This document shows, piece by piece, positions 1 through 7,348 of a stretch of DNA of 64,000 nucleotides. The position numbers were made by a program, and so were the translations under genes. Each line of letters opens with the position of its first letter. Within the stretch, counting starts at the first letter, position 1. The notes under the pieces were generated by a model that was not told where the DNA came from, ran no database searches, and worked only from the letters and a program-made list of their open reading frames with translations. The DNA comes from Allopusillimonas ginsengisoli (GTDB lineage Bacteria; Pseudomonadota; Gammaproteobacteria; Burkholderiales; Burkholderiaceae_B). The DNA is taken from contig RAPG01000006.1 in assembly GCA_005239165.1 (NCBI GenBank), positions 1-64,000 of the forward strand, in the 5' to 3' direction.

Positions 1-271
1 GTTACTGGGAAATTATGATGCAATTCTGCGCCAACCGCCGGACTGGAAAACCCAAAATGCGTTTTCACACAGCCTCGACCCAAAGCGGACGTGCATCAAA
101 TCGTTCAGTTCTAACCGATCATTGAACATATGCCGTCGTCCGATATCAGAGCAAGATTCGGATGGTCGTTTGCCCTCTTTTGTCATACGCTTGAAATAGC
201 GGAACAAACGCATCCTGGCACCATCGCCGCATGTGAGCTTTACGGGCCCGCTCCCGTCGTGGAAAGGACAA

Positions 272-934
272 ATGCGCCTCTATTATCATCCGGTTTCTTC
301 CAACTCCCGTCGCGTTCTCCTGACAGCAATCATATTGGGCGCAAAGTTGGAACTCATCACCGTTGATCTGCTCAAGAGGGAGCATAGAGCTAAGGCATAC
401 CTCCAGATTAATCCGAACGGTAAGGTCCCACTATTAGAGGATGACGGGTTCTATCTTTGGGAATCCCACGCGATCATGCAGTACCTTGCAGACAAGGAAG
501 ACGGACGGGCGCTATATCCCAAAGACATGCAGATGCGCGCTGACATCAATCGCTGGCTCTTCTGGTCTGCGTACCATTTCACTCCAGCAGTGGGCGTCAT
601 TAGTAGAGAGCGAATCTCCAAGAAGATGGTTGGCGGAACAGGCGATCCCGACCCAGCCGAGATTGCTCGCGGCGAGGCCTTGCTCTTCGCGTCCGCGCAA
701 GTGCTCGACACGCATCTCTCTGATAAGCAATGGATCGCTCAGGACAGGCTCACTCTGGCAGATCTCGCGATTGCATCTCCTCTTATGCATGCCGAGGCGG
801 CGCAGCTTCCCATCGGGGCATACAAGCATTTGCAAAGATGGTTCGCACAGGTTCGCGCCTTGGATGCATGGAAGGGGTCGGAACCTGCCCGCTCCAGCGA
901 GCTACGAGAACAACTCTTGAGCGGGCCTTGCTGA
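272..934 (+). CDS. Glutathione S-transferase family protein
   Basis: Predicted cytosolic glutathione S-transferase of about 220 residues, the usual family length. The N-terminal thioredoxin-like half (residues 1-80) shows the family's landmarks: an early 'SNSRR' helix start, the cis-proline segment 'GKVPLLED' and the glutathione gamma-glutamyl contact 'ESHAI'. The C-terminal half is all-helical with the usual 'LADLAIASPL' segment. The ATG at 272 is chosen because a purine-rich GGAAAGGA (261-268) sits just upstream and the thioredoxin fold begins at once; an in-frame start at 233 would add 13 atypical residues. The enzyme should conjugate or reduce electrophiles with glutathione, but its substrate cannot be read from sequence. 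It stands alone at the left edge of an accessory island, with no operon partner in view. Confidence 0.85.
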   Translation: MRLYYHPVSSNSRRVLLTAIILGAKLELITVDLLKREHRAKAYLQINPNGKVPLLEDDGFYLWESHAIMQYLADKEDGRALYPKDMQMRADINRWLFWSAYHFTPAVGVISRERISKKMVGGTGDPDPAEIARGEALLFASAQVLDTHLSDKQWIAQDRLTLADLAIASPLMHAEAAQLPIGAYKHLQRWFAQVRALDAWKGSEPARSSELREQLLSGPC

Positions 935-1083
935 CTGTCGGCTCCTGGCCGAGAACGGCAGATCGTTAATGCCTAAAATCGACCCGTAGAAACAATTGAT
1001 GCCTGAAAAAATCTGTCGTTAGTGTAGTCAAAACGGACGCTGCATGGCCTTCCGCATAAGCCCAATTCATTGGTGAGCCAGGC

Positions 1084-1554
1084 TTAAGTTGCGCGTTGCC
1101 ATCGAACGGACCCGATAGATCTGAATTTTGATATACCGAGAGCACCACGTTCATTGCGAGACTTGGAGCCTGGCTTGGTTAGCGCGGCGATTACTGATTC
1201 ACGTGGAGCCTCATAGATGGCGGTAGCATCAAAATTTTCGTCGAGAAGAACAAGGAGGACAGCATCAAATTCTTTCTTGATATCGATGGAACCCATGCGT
1301 TGCCCCCGCTTGCTGCCTTCAAACACGCACCGACCTTTTATTTGTAAGTAGAACGGCTCCCCATTGCGAATTTCGATGGCGTCATAGCCAGCTTGTCTCG
1401 CCGAACTGAGTTTAAGGCCAAGAATGCGAGCAGCCTCGTATTCCGCAACCTCCCCAGTTATCCCTAGCGGTTTGCCGGTAAGTACACGGTATTGCTGGGC
1501 AAGCTTCTTCGCCTCAGCCAAGATAGAGAAAACGTCTTTTGCGCCAAATGACAT
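1084..1554 (-). CDS. DUF6998-type conserved protein
   Basis: Small protein of about 156 residues that resembles the DUF6998 family by eye. The pattern includes 'LTGKPLGITGEVAEYEAARILGL', a 'GYDAIEI' segment, 'LQIKGRC', 'EFDAVLLVLLDE' and the C-terminal 'NERGALGISKFRSIG'. The order acidic residue, then D-x-x, then QIKGR resembles the core of PD-(D/E)xK nuclease folds; that fold suggestion is inference and no function is established. The start at 1554 is taken at 'MSFGAKDVF', because an upstream ATG at 1590 adds a short hydrophobic stretch outside the conserved part. It lies alone between the GST and the recombinase, on the opposite strand to both. Families of this kind are common in accessory and defence-rich DNA, so it may belong to the island. 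Confidence 0.6.
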   Translation of the reverse strand: MSFGAKDVFSILAEAKKLAQQYRVLTGKPLGITGEVAEYEAARILGLKLSSARQAGYDAIEIRNGEPFYLQIKGRCVFEGSKRGQRMGSIDIKKEFDAVLLVLLDENFDATAIYEAPRESVIAALTKPGSKSRNERGALGISKFRSIGSVRWQRAT

Positions 1555-1767
1555 GCGGAAAATCCAGCAACCAGAAAACACGACCAGCATACCGCATGCA
1601 GATGGTGAGTATCCGCTTAGGCGGTAGCCTCCACCGACCGGTCTTGGTCGATGACGGGCCGATGAATAGACAGTAATCTTTCATGATGCCATGGACTCGA
1701 TGAGGACCTGAGGATGGCCTTGGTCTTGTCGACTGGGCGGCGCTGTCGCCCTTTCTTTGGGAGACTC

Positions 1768-2400
1768 ATGATGAGTGCTAATACATTAACCCTCGTGCCC
1801 ACGCATCGGCCTTGGAACAAAGGCAAAATAATCGGTCAGAAGGCACCGTTAAAGCCGAAGGATATCTGGTCAATCCGTGTGCGCCTGCAGATGCAGGATC
1901 GCGTCAAGGAGCTTGCTCTCTTTAATCTTGGTTTTGACAGCAAGCTTCGTGGCTGCGATCTGGTCAGCCTTCATGTCCGTGATGTATGCCATGGGAACCA
2001 GATTGCCAATCGGGCGATTGTGATGCAGAAAAAGACCCATAGGCCCGTTCAATTCGAGATCACTCCGACAACGCGTGAGAGCGTCGAGGCGTTGATTCGG
2101 CAGACCGGTTTGCAGCCCGACGACTATCTCTCCCCTAGCCGGATCCATGGCTCGCCCCACATCGGGACCCGACAGTACGCTAGGATTCTGCATGGTTGGG
2201 TCAAGGAAATCGGACTGGATACGACCGCCTACGGTACGCACTCAATGCGTCGGAGCAAGGCATCAATGATCTACAAAAAGACCAAAAATCTGAGGGCAGT
2301 GCAGATCCTGTTGGGGCACACAAAGTTGGAAAGTACTGTTCGTTATCTTGGCATCGAGGTCGATGACGCCCTTGAACTAGCTGAGCAGTTGGATGTGTAG
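1768..2400 (+). CDS. Tyrosine-type site-specific recombinase (short integrase)
   Basis: Tyrosine recombinase of 210 residues that cuts and rejoins DNA through a 3'-phosphotyrosine. Counting from the ATG at 1768, the catalytic set is visible: R61 ('SKLRGCDL'), H158 and R161 ('THSMRRSKA'), H184 ('LLGHTKLES') and Y193 ('TVRYLGI'). It is much shorter than phage integrases or integron IntI (about 320-400 residues) and has little N-terminal core-binding domain, but the catalytic half is intact. GGAG at 1759-1762 supports the 1768/1771 double start; an in-frame ATG at 1714 lacks such a site. It is the closest recombinase to the two defence systems downstream and may have helped assemble the island. 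It does not show the extra patch that marks integron integrases, so it is probably not the enzyme that moved the downstream cassette. Confidence 0.85.
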   Translation: MMSANTLTLVPTHRPWNKGKIIGQKAPLKPKDIWSIRVRLQMQDRVKELALFNLGFDSKLRGCDLVSLHVRDVCHGNQIANRAIVMQKKTHRPVQFEITPTTRESVEALIRQTGLQPDDYLSPSRIHGSPHIGTRQYARILHGWVKEIGLDTTAYGTHSMRRSKASMIYKKTKNLRAVQILLGHTKLESTVRYLGIEVDDALELAEQLDV

Positions 2401-2580
2401 CCAACTCATGTAGGTAGGCAGCGACCTTACAGTCGCTGTCCGACCCTCAGCGGACGTTGGGACTCGCACTGGTTGACCCTCTGCTGCATCTGTCATAACG
2501 CCGCACATCAACCCGTTTTTGACAAATATCGAATATTACCCCTGAGTAGAGAGGGCCCAATGTATGCGAGAGCTCAGCCC
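2401..2580. other. Gap with a small stem-loop before the cassette boundary
   Basis: No gene is visible. A stem of CAGCGAC/GTCGCTG with a short loop lies at about 2419-2437, just after the recombinase stop, without a following T run. The segments CCAAC at 2401 and GTTGG at 2456 are complementary and bracket it, which faintly recalls a recombination site, but the boxes do not fit the attC consensus well. Confidence 0.3.
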
Positions 2581-2708
2581 GTTAGGTAACTCTCTGCTTG
2601 CGTGTAGGAATTCCCCGACTGGCTGCCTGCACAACAAGTATGATACCTCTTGCTACAATTCATATCAGAAAGATGCTAGGAATTAACCTCTCATGTGTGA
2701 ATACCTCT

Positions 2709-3200
2709 ATGGCCGATACAGAACAACTTCAATACATCTTGGATAAGCAACTTGGGTGGATTTCTGCGGCAGACTCGAGGCTGTCATTGGTGCTTCCGCT
2801 CTCAACCGCCATGCTCGGTGCGTTAGCTGTATACGCCACTAAACCAATCGCGTGGACATTGATGGCTGGTATTCCGGCTGCATTTGCAATCTTCTTTCTC
2901 TGCATAAGCATAATCTTCTGCGCATGTGCGTCATTTCCGCGGACGGATGGCACAAAGGGATCACTATTATTCTTCGGAGGCATTGTTTCTAGAGACATCT
3001 CTCGGTTTCGAGCCTCGGTGAAGGCAGCTCAGAAAGGCGACCTTCAAGATGATCTAATCGAGCAATGCCACATCAACGCACAAATCGCTTCAATAAAGTT
3101 CACATGGGTGAAGCGCGCTATGGCATCGATGCTAGCGGCCACGGTGCCTTGGGCATTTGCCGTGTATCAGTTCTACGGGATGAAAGATGGCGCTATCTGA
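2709..3200 (+). CDS. Pycsar-type membrane effector (PycTM, DUF5706-like)
   Basis: Predicted inner-membrane effector of 163 residues. Three hydrophobic segments are visible, at about residues 25-43, 48-75 and 137-155. Between the second and third lies a soluble stretch with 'GSLLFFGGI' and 'QCHINAQIASIKFTWVKRA', which resembles the DUF5706 / Pycsar effector family. In Pycsar, a phage-activated cyclase makes cCMP or cUMP and the PycTM effector responds by damaging the membrane, stopping phage growth. The adjoining cyclase gene starts inside the end of this one, which strongly supports the assignment. The ATG at 2709 is chosen because the conserved protein begins there; no good ribosome binding site is visible and in-frame ATGs exist at 2598 and 2673. 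The gene lies inside a probable integron cassette and is more AT-rich than the chromosome core. Confidence 0.75.
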   Translation: MADTEQLQYILDKQLGWISAADSRLSLVLPLSTAMLGALAVYATKPIAWTLMAGIPAAFAIFFLCISIIFCACASFPRTDGTKGSLLFFGGIVSRDISRFRASVKAAQKGDLQDDLIEQCHINAQIASIKFTWVKRAMASMLAATVPWAFAVYQFYGMKDGAI

Positions 3201-3897
3201 CGACCTAGAAAATGAAGTAAAGATGATTATCTCCACTAGATGGGATAGGCGAGATGGACGCAAGATTCCTCAAACAGAAGAAGTTGCGCTTGCTGGCGGA
3301 GCTGTAGAGATTGATGCAACCTTTCTGTATGCAGATTTAGCGGACTCATCAAAGATGGCCAAAGAGCTAGATAGGCGCATTGCCGCAAAGATCATCAAGT
3401 CGTTTCTATATTGCGCATCTAAACTTATAATTGCTCGCGGAGGGAAGATCGTGAGCTTTGACGGTGATCGCGTCATGGGCGTTTTCCACGGTGACTCAAA
3501 AAACTCATCTGCCGCAAAATGCGCACTTCAGATCAAGTGGGCCGTAAGCAAGATTCGTGAAAAGTTTGAAGCAAACTACGAGTCAGTCAGGAACGCCTCT
3601 TTCCAAATCAAGCACGGTGTTGGCGTTGATACCGGAACCGTGCTTGCTGTGCGCGGCGGTGTCCGGGGAACTAACGACCTGATCTGGATCGGACGCGCGC
3701 CAAACTTGGCAGCAAAGATGAGTGACCTTCGAGAACACCCCTACAGTTCGTTCATCACCGCAGCTGTTTTCAATATGCTCAATGACAAGTCTAAGCATGG
3801 CGACACTGAGAAGAAACTCATGTGGGAGCGGCGCACCTGGAGTTTTCTCGGGGACAACCTTCACGTATACCGTTCTAACTGGTCTTGGAAGCCATGA
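3187..3897 (+). CDS. Pycsar nucleotide cyclase (PycC, class III cyclase domain)
   Basis: Single-domain class III nucleotide cyclase of 236 residues, predicted to be a PycC that makes a cyclic pyrimidine monophosphate on phage infection. Both metal-binding aspartates are present: D50 in 'FLYADLADSS' and D94 in 'SFDGDRVMGVF'. The late-helix motif 'GRAPNLAAKM' supplies N173 and K177 where adenylate cyclases usually have N and R; a lysine here and 'YADLADSS' fit PycC better than adenylate cyclases. One complete set of residues implies a homodimer with two active sites. The ATG overlaps the upstream effector gene by 14 bases, so the two are probably translationally coupled. Its stop lies three bases before a probable integron attC site. 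Whether the product is cCMP or cUMP cannot be read from sequence. Confidence 0.85.
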   Translation: MALSDDLENEVKMIISTRWDRRDGRKIPQTEEVALAGGAVEIDATFLYADLADSSKMAKELDRRIAAKIIKSFLYCASKLIIARGGKIVSFDGDRVMGVFHGDSKNSSAAKCALQIKWAVSKIREKFEANYESVRNASFQIKHGVGVDTGTVLAVRGGVRGTNDLIWIGRAPNLAAKMSDLREHPYSSFITAAVFNMLNDKSKHGDTEKKLMWERRTWSFLGDNLHVYRSNWSWKP

Positions 3898-3900
3898 GCT

Positions 3901-3960
3901 GTTTAACAATTAATTCAAGCCGACACTCCTTCGAGGCACGGCTTATTTTAGGCGTTAGTT
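3901..3960 (+). repeat. Integron attC-type recombination site
   Basis: Sixty bases with the layout of an attC (59-base element). R'' is GTTTAAC at 3901-3907, which fits RYYYAAC. The L'' arm AAGCCG at 3917-3922 pairs with the L' arm CGGCTT at 3939-3944. A small inner hairpin (CTC-CTTC-GAG) lies between them. The R' core GCGTTAG is at 3952-3958, with the expected exchange point in G/TTAG. From memory the sequence is close to the attC of aadA-type cassettes. It sits directly after the pycC stop and has the orientation expected for a site at the 3' end of a + strand cassette. Confidence 0.8.
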
Positions 3961-4024
3961 GGCTATGGAAAATCGTAATGTGTAGTAGTCGCGACTTGGC
4001 GCCTCGCCTCGCATAGTGCCAAAC

Positions 4025-4804
4025 TCAAGATTCTAGAGGCAGCGGGCAGTTATCACAGGACCCACAGCAGGACTTGCCTTTCATGCCATCCCAGAAGCGT
4101 TGCTCTTCATCTTCCCAATCCCTCATGGCAAGAGCTAATTCTGCTGCTTGCTGGGCATGGTCATTACATCGTCGTAGTTTTTTTGGCCTTCGTGACCCGT
4201 TGGATAGGCAAAAGCATCGTCTTGATTGATTAATGACCCGTTTGTGGCGTTCCCAAACACCAAAGATTCGATTGTTTTCGATCCAGATCTCTAGTATTGG
4301 CCGGCCCTTTGACTTCCTCCTCTTGAGAATAATATGGCCCTGCTTAAGAGCATTAGCGATGTCGTGCTTAAGCGCTGATGCGGCCTCTAGCGCTCGAAGT
4401 TGATGGAGCGCCGCACCGCCGTGAGCCCAAGAACCCGCATCAGGCCACTTACGCTGCCTTTTTGCTCGATCCTGGAGCTTTAGGTACTTATAAAGAGTTT
4501 CCAGCCAGGCGATTGCCGAGGGGGCATCGTCAACCTCTAATTTGCCTGCTGCTGGATAGTAAAGACAAAAAGTACCGTCGTAATTGATATGACGTTCTGG
4601 ACAGAAAGCCGGTAAGTGCTCCCGGGACTCTTCTCTTACTGACACCTGCTTCTCGACCTGTTCAAGCAATAGGCGGTACTTAATATGTCTGCCGTCAACA
4701 AGCAAGATCAGCAGATCCAAGATGCCAGACGAACCATTAATGCTCGTGTAAGTGCCCCCGAAATCGGGGGCTTCACGTTCAATTAAATTTACAGCAGAGC
4801 TCAA
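4025..4804 (-). CDS. E2-like cysteine-rich protein in a Pycsar operon
   Basis: Protein of 259 residues, read as a prokaryotic ubiquitin-conjugating (E2)-like domain joined to a cysteine-rich tail. In the N-terminal half 'HLPAFCPERHINYDGTFCLYY' gives H72 and the likely catalytic C80 in the H-x(7)-C-L-Y pattern seen in bacterial E2-like proteins, followed by W100. The tail has C197, C199, C213, C246, C247, C250 and C253, suggesting a metal-binding cluster. It is the last gene of a three-gene operon: its TTG start lies eight bases past the cyclase stop, whose TAG codon is embedded in GAAGGTAG, which may double as its ribosome binding site. In short type II CBASS an E2 protein modifies or binds the nucleotide-making enzyme; a similar role on the neighbouring cyclase is inference. 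No E1-like or JAB protease gene is present. The product is not certain beyond the E2-like motif. Confidence 0.6.
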   Translation of the reverse strand: MSSAVNLIEREAPDFGGTYTSINGSSGILDLLILLVDGRHIKYRLLLEQVEKQVSVREESREHLPAFCPERHINYDGTFCLYYPAAGKLEVDDAPSAIAWLETLYKYLKLQDRAKRQRKWPDAGSWAHGGAALHQLRALEAASALKHDIANALKQGHIILKRRKSKGRPILEIWIENNRIFGVWERHKRVINQSRRCFCLSNGSRRPKKLRRCNDHAQQAAELALAMRDWEDEEQRFWDGMKGKSCCGSCDNCPLPLES

Positions 4805-4812
4805 GGTTGATT

Positions 4813-6351
4813 CTACCTTCTTGCCGTAGACATCGAATAAGGACGAACTTCCCGCTCATCTGCGAGAATCACCGCAGGCGCACCGGCGTAAGCCGCCGAT
4901 CGTGCCTGTTTGGCAGCTTCGTCACCTTTGTCAGCCAATGCTTCTGTCGCCTCGACATAATCAAGGTTTGCAACTTTGCGACTTGTGCCGAACAACGATT
5001 TCACAGCATTAGTTGAGGCATCATAGGCGGCCTGGCCGATCGCAGTTTCCGTACCTTTACAAGCGCATTGGCGATTCTCGGATTCAAGTACCTTTCGGCC
5101 AATAGCACAGCGAATACGATCACCATGTTTGCCCAGACGGGTGATTGAAATCGGGCCTAGATCGAAACCGATAGCGAGGCCGAGGTCACCTGTTTCGTAT
5201 CCCCCTGCGCCTAAACGCTCGATCGCCAAGTTGAAGCTGCTGCGCAGTGCACCAGCCAGGCGAGTGGCTTCCGAAACCGTTTTTTGTTCGTCAGTGTTAT
5301 GAACCGTGCCATCACATGTCAGGGCCTGGATGCAGTCACCGATGAAACGAACTCGACGCCCTTCGAAGTCAGAGGAGACGACGCGTTCGAACTCTGCTCG
5401 CAAGACATGTAGGGTACGTACCACGTCCGCGGCGTTATCGTCGATATTTTCGGCTACATAAGCTGTAAAGCCGTCGATATCTGCGTACATACTCACCATT
5501 TCCTGTCGCTTGGAACTTGCTGGCGTTAGCGCGGAAATATCCATATCGCAAAGCGGAGGGGTTTGGCGGGTGAACTGATAGCCTCCAATAGGATTGTTTT
5601 CAAGGTCTTCGCGCCACTCTTCGACGATTTCGTCGGTAGTTACACCCAGGTTGGCGGCTTCCTGGCAAGCTTTAATCTCTTCGACGGTTAATGGCGCTTT
5701 TTCGGGCGAGTCCTTCTCCACCAGTCCGATGGCGGTACGCGCAGCGTTGGTGAGGTAGATGCCTCGTGCACTGTTATTGCTCGCAAGCTTGGCAGCGTAG
5801 TTGGCTGGATCGCCTAGGAACAGCGGCTCGCGGTAGCCATTCCGGCCATTGTTCACTGCAAGTGAAAGGCCCGTGTCGATCCCGATGCGCACTTTCGCTG
5901 CTGGGATTTTTTCGTCATCGTCACCAGTTTCTGCAAGCACATCGACGATGAGCTGTGCGGTGGCAACGGCTCTCTGAATACGCTGCTTTTCCGCGCCAGT
6001 TTCGCTGTTGTAAGGCTTAGTGAATAGCGAGTGCAGTCGTTGGCTATGGAAGTCGACTCGTCGGGCGTCAGCCTTACCTAGGATGCGACTTACCGCGCGG
6101 TAGTGCTGATCTAGGAATCGCAGTGTGCGCTTATGGCAATCGGTCCCTTCGGCCTGTGTGGACTCGAGCATGTCGCGGAGGTTTTGAATATCTGCATACA
6201 TATGAACACCATCGACCCGATAAGCAACATTTGTCGGGATAGATTCCAACGACATGTCACGGGTGTAGTTCTTGATGGTGACCTTTTGCACATCATCTAT
6301 TTTTTTGTCGATATGCTCGACAGCACGGTCATGGTTCCAATTCTTGCTCAC
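4813..6351 (-). CDS. Tandem two-domain nucleotide cyclase (Pycsar-like)
   Basis: Protein of 512 residues with two class III cyclase domains, at about residues 40-225 and 280-460. Counting from the GTG at 6351, domain 1 keeps the first metal aspartate D54 ('HMYADIQNL') but has Q104 where the second should be; it retains the late motif 'GDPANYAAKL' (N184, K188). Domain 2 has both aspartates, D291 ('SMYADIDGF') and D339 ('RFIGDCIQA'), but R414 and G418 replace the late Asn and Lys/Arg. The two halves therefore complement each other and should form one composite active site, as in mammalian adenylyl cyclases. The GTG at 6351 is preferred because AGGAG lies seven bases before it; another GTG in frame at 6399 has no such site. 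It lies 76 bases after the TIR effector gene and 8 before the E2-like gene. Its product (probably a cyclic nucleotide sensed by the neighbouring effector) is inferred from context. Confidence 0.8.
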   Translation of the reverse strand: MSKNWNHDRAVEHIDKKIDDVQKVTIKNYTRDMSLESIPTNVAYRVDGVHMYADIQNLRDMLESTQAEGTDCHKRTLRFLDQHYRAVSRILGKADARRVDFHSQRLHSLFTKPYNSETGAEKQRIQRAVATAQLIVDVLAETGDDDEKIPAAKVRIGIDTGLSLAVNNGRNGYREPLFLGDPANYAAKLASNNSARGIYLTNAARTAIGLVEKDSPEKAPLTVEEIKACQEAANLGVTTDEIVEEWREDLENNPIGGYQFTRQTPPLCDMDISALTPASSKRQEMVSMYADIDGFTAYVAENIDDNAADVVRTLHVLRAEFERVVSSDFEGRRVRFIGDCIQALTCDGTVHNTDEQKTVSEATRLAGALRSSFNLAIERLGAGGYETGDLGLAIGFDLGPISITRLGKHGDRIRCAIGRKVLESENRQCACKGTETAIGQAAYDASTNAVKSLFGTSRKVANLDYVEATEALADKGDEAAKQARSAAYAGAPAVILADEREVRPYSMSTARR

Positions 6352-6427
6352 TGCAATACTCCTGAAAATAGAGGAAGCCACCGTAGAGTGTTTTGGCACG
6401 CATCGCAGTGACTGATACTTATTGGGT

Positions 6428-7348
6428 TTATCGGGGGCCCAGTTCGTTAAAAATTTCTCGCAACTCCGTGCATGCAGGCCCGAGTCTTGCGGGATCCTTG
6501 CCCGAAGCTGGTCGGTAGGAAATAGTAGTTAGACCCGACAGATCCGACGGCAGATCAACTTCATCGCCCCTTGGTTCCAAAAGAAGTGAACGGTGCCTCC
6601 CCAGTTTTCCGACGAACATACCGAGTTCAAAGATCACATTGTCGCGAGGGGTTTGGTGTGACTCACCACGACGTTCGACTTGATCATCCGGTTGTGCAAT
6701 TGCGATAGCAAAATCACTATCCTCTACGACCGATTCCAAGCTTTCTAGCGTGTACTTCGAAGCCCGGAATGTGCCTTCCGTCCACACTTTCACAAAACAT
6801 TTGTCATGCTCAAGTTGTCGTTCGACCTCTCGTGCTATCGGTAGGCCCTCTACTGATGAAATGATAAATACTCGGGCTGACTGGCTGGCCGGACGAACCA
6901 GCGTATTGCGCTGAGTGAGCCGTTCAACTAGCTGCCGGGTTACGTGCTGCCAAATTCGAGGGTGAGTATCAGCTGCCGCCTTGAAGGCGTTCGCTGATAC
7001 TTTGAGCACGATTGAAGGCTCAGTAGCAATTACAGTAGCTGATCGCTTAGCTGTGGTGACGAGTGCAGCCATTTCTCCAACGTGTTCGCCACGGCCGCGG
7101 GTAGCGACTTCCCGGCCATGAACTCGGATTTGGAATTGCCCGGTGAGGATAAAGTAGACGTCAGTATCCTCTGCATCTTGCTCTATGAGCATCTGTCCTC
7201 GACTCAACTCGATCAATGAACCTTCATCTGCCAGGCGCTTTGCCAGTTCTTCATTGCCGACAATTAGTTTTTGTTCCAGCAACACTTCTTCGAGAGATGA
7301 GCGGCCAACAGAGCCCTCGAAGCGTTGAATCATTTTTTCAGTCGCCAT
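6428..7348 (-). CDS. Pycsar effector: cNMP-binding domain plus TIR domain (PycTIR type)
   Basis: Cytosolic effector of 306 residues with two domains. Residues 25-150 form a CRP-like cyclic-nucleotide-binding domain, with the phosphate-binding cassette starting 'GEHVGEMAAL' and followed by R102 in 'KRSATVIA'. Residues 158-300 match the TIR-like family found in CBASS Cap12 and PycTIR, with 'VFIISSVEGL', 'VWTEGTF' and the catalytic segment 'RDNVIFELGMFVG' (probable catalytic Glu E241). In characterised PycTIR proteins, binding of a cyclic pyrimidine nucleotide triggers NAD+ destruction and growth arrest. The start ATG is preceded by GGAGGG. It is the first gene of the three-gene - strand operon; the AT-rich DNA upstream (7349-7450) probably holds the promoter. 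The pairing of effector and adjacent cyclase makes the assignment strong; ligand identity is unproven. Confidence 0.85.
   Translation of the reverse strand: MATEKMIQRFEGSVGRSSLEEVLLEQKLIVGNEELAKRLADEGSLIELSRGQMLIEQDAEDTDVYFILTGQFQIRVHGREVATRGRGEHVGEMAALVTTAKRSATVIATEPSIVLKVSANAFKAAADTHPRIWQHVTRQLVERLTQRNTLVRPASQSARVFIISSVEGLPIAREVERQLEHDKCFVKVWTEGTFRASKYTLESLESVVEDSDFAIAIAQPDDQVERRGESHQTPRDNVIFELGMFVGKLGRHRSLLLEPRGDEVDLPSDLSGLTTISYRPASGKDPARLGPACTELREIFNELGPR

Larger units (their letters stand above)
2581..3954 (+). mobile_element. Probable integron gene cassette carrying pycTM-pycC
   Basis: The left edge is GTTAGGT at 2581-2587, which fits the cassette-start core GTTRRRY. The right edge is the crossover G of the attC at 3954. 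The enclosed 1.37 kb holds exactly the two Pycsar genes, reading toward attC, with short flanks. The left edge is only seven bases and could occur by chance; the right edge is strong. No complete attC or attI is evident just before 2581, so the cassette may sit at a secondary site or in an eroded array. Confidence 0.5.

Noticed and set aside
1768..2400. Integron integrase for the cassette
   Set aside because: It is about 210 residues and lacks the integron-specific extra patch; IntI proteins are about 320 residues.
2401..2460. A second attC site after the recombinase
   Set aside because: The stem-loop and CCAAC/GTTGG pairing do not match the R and L box consensus.
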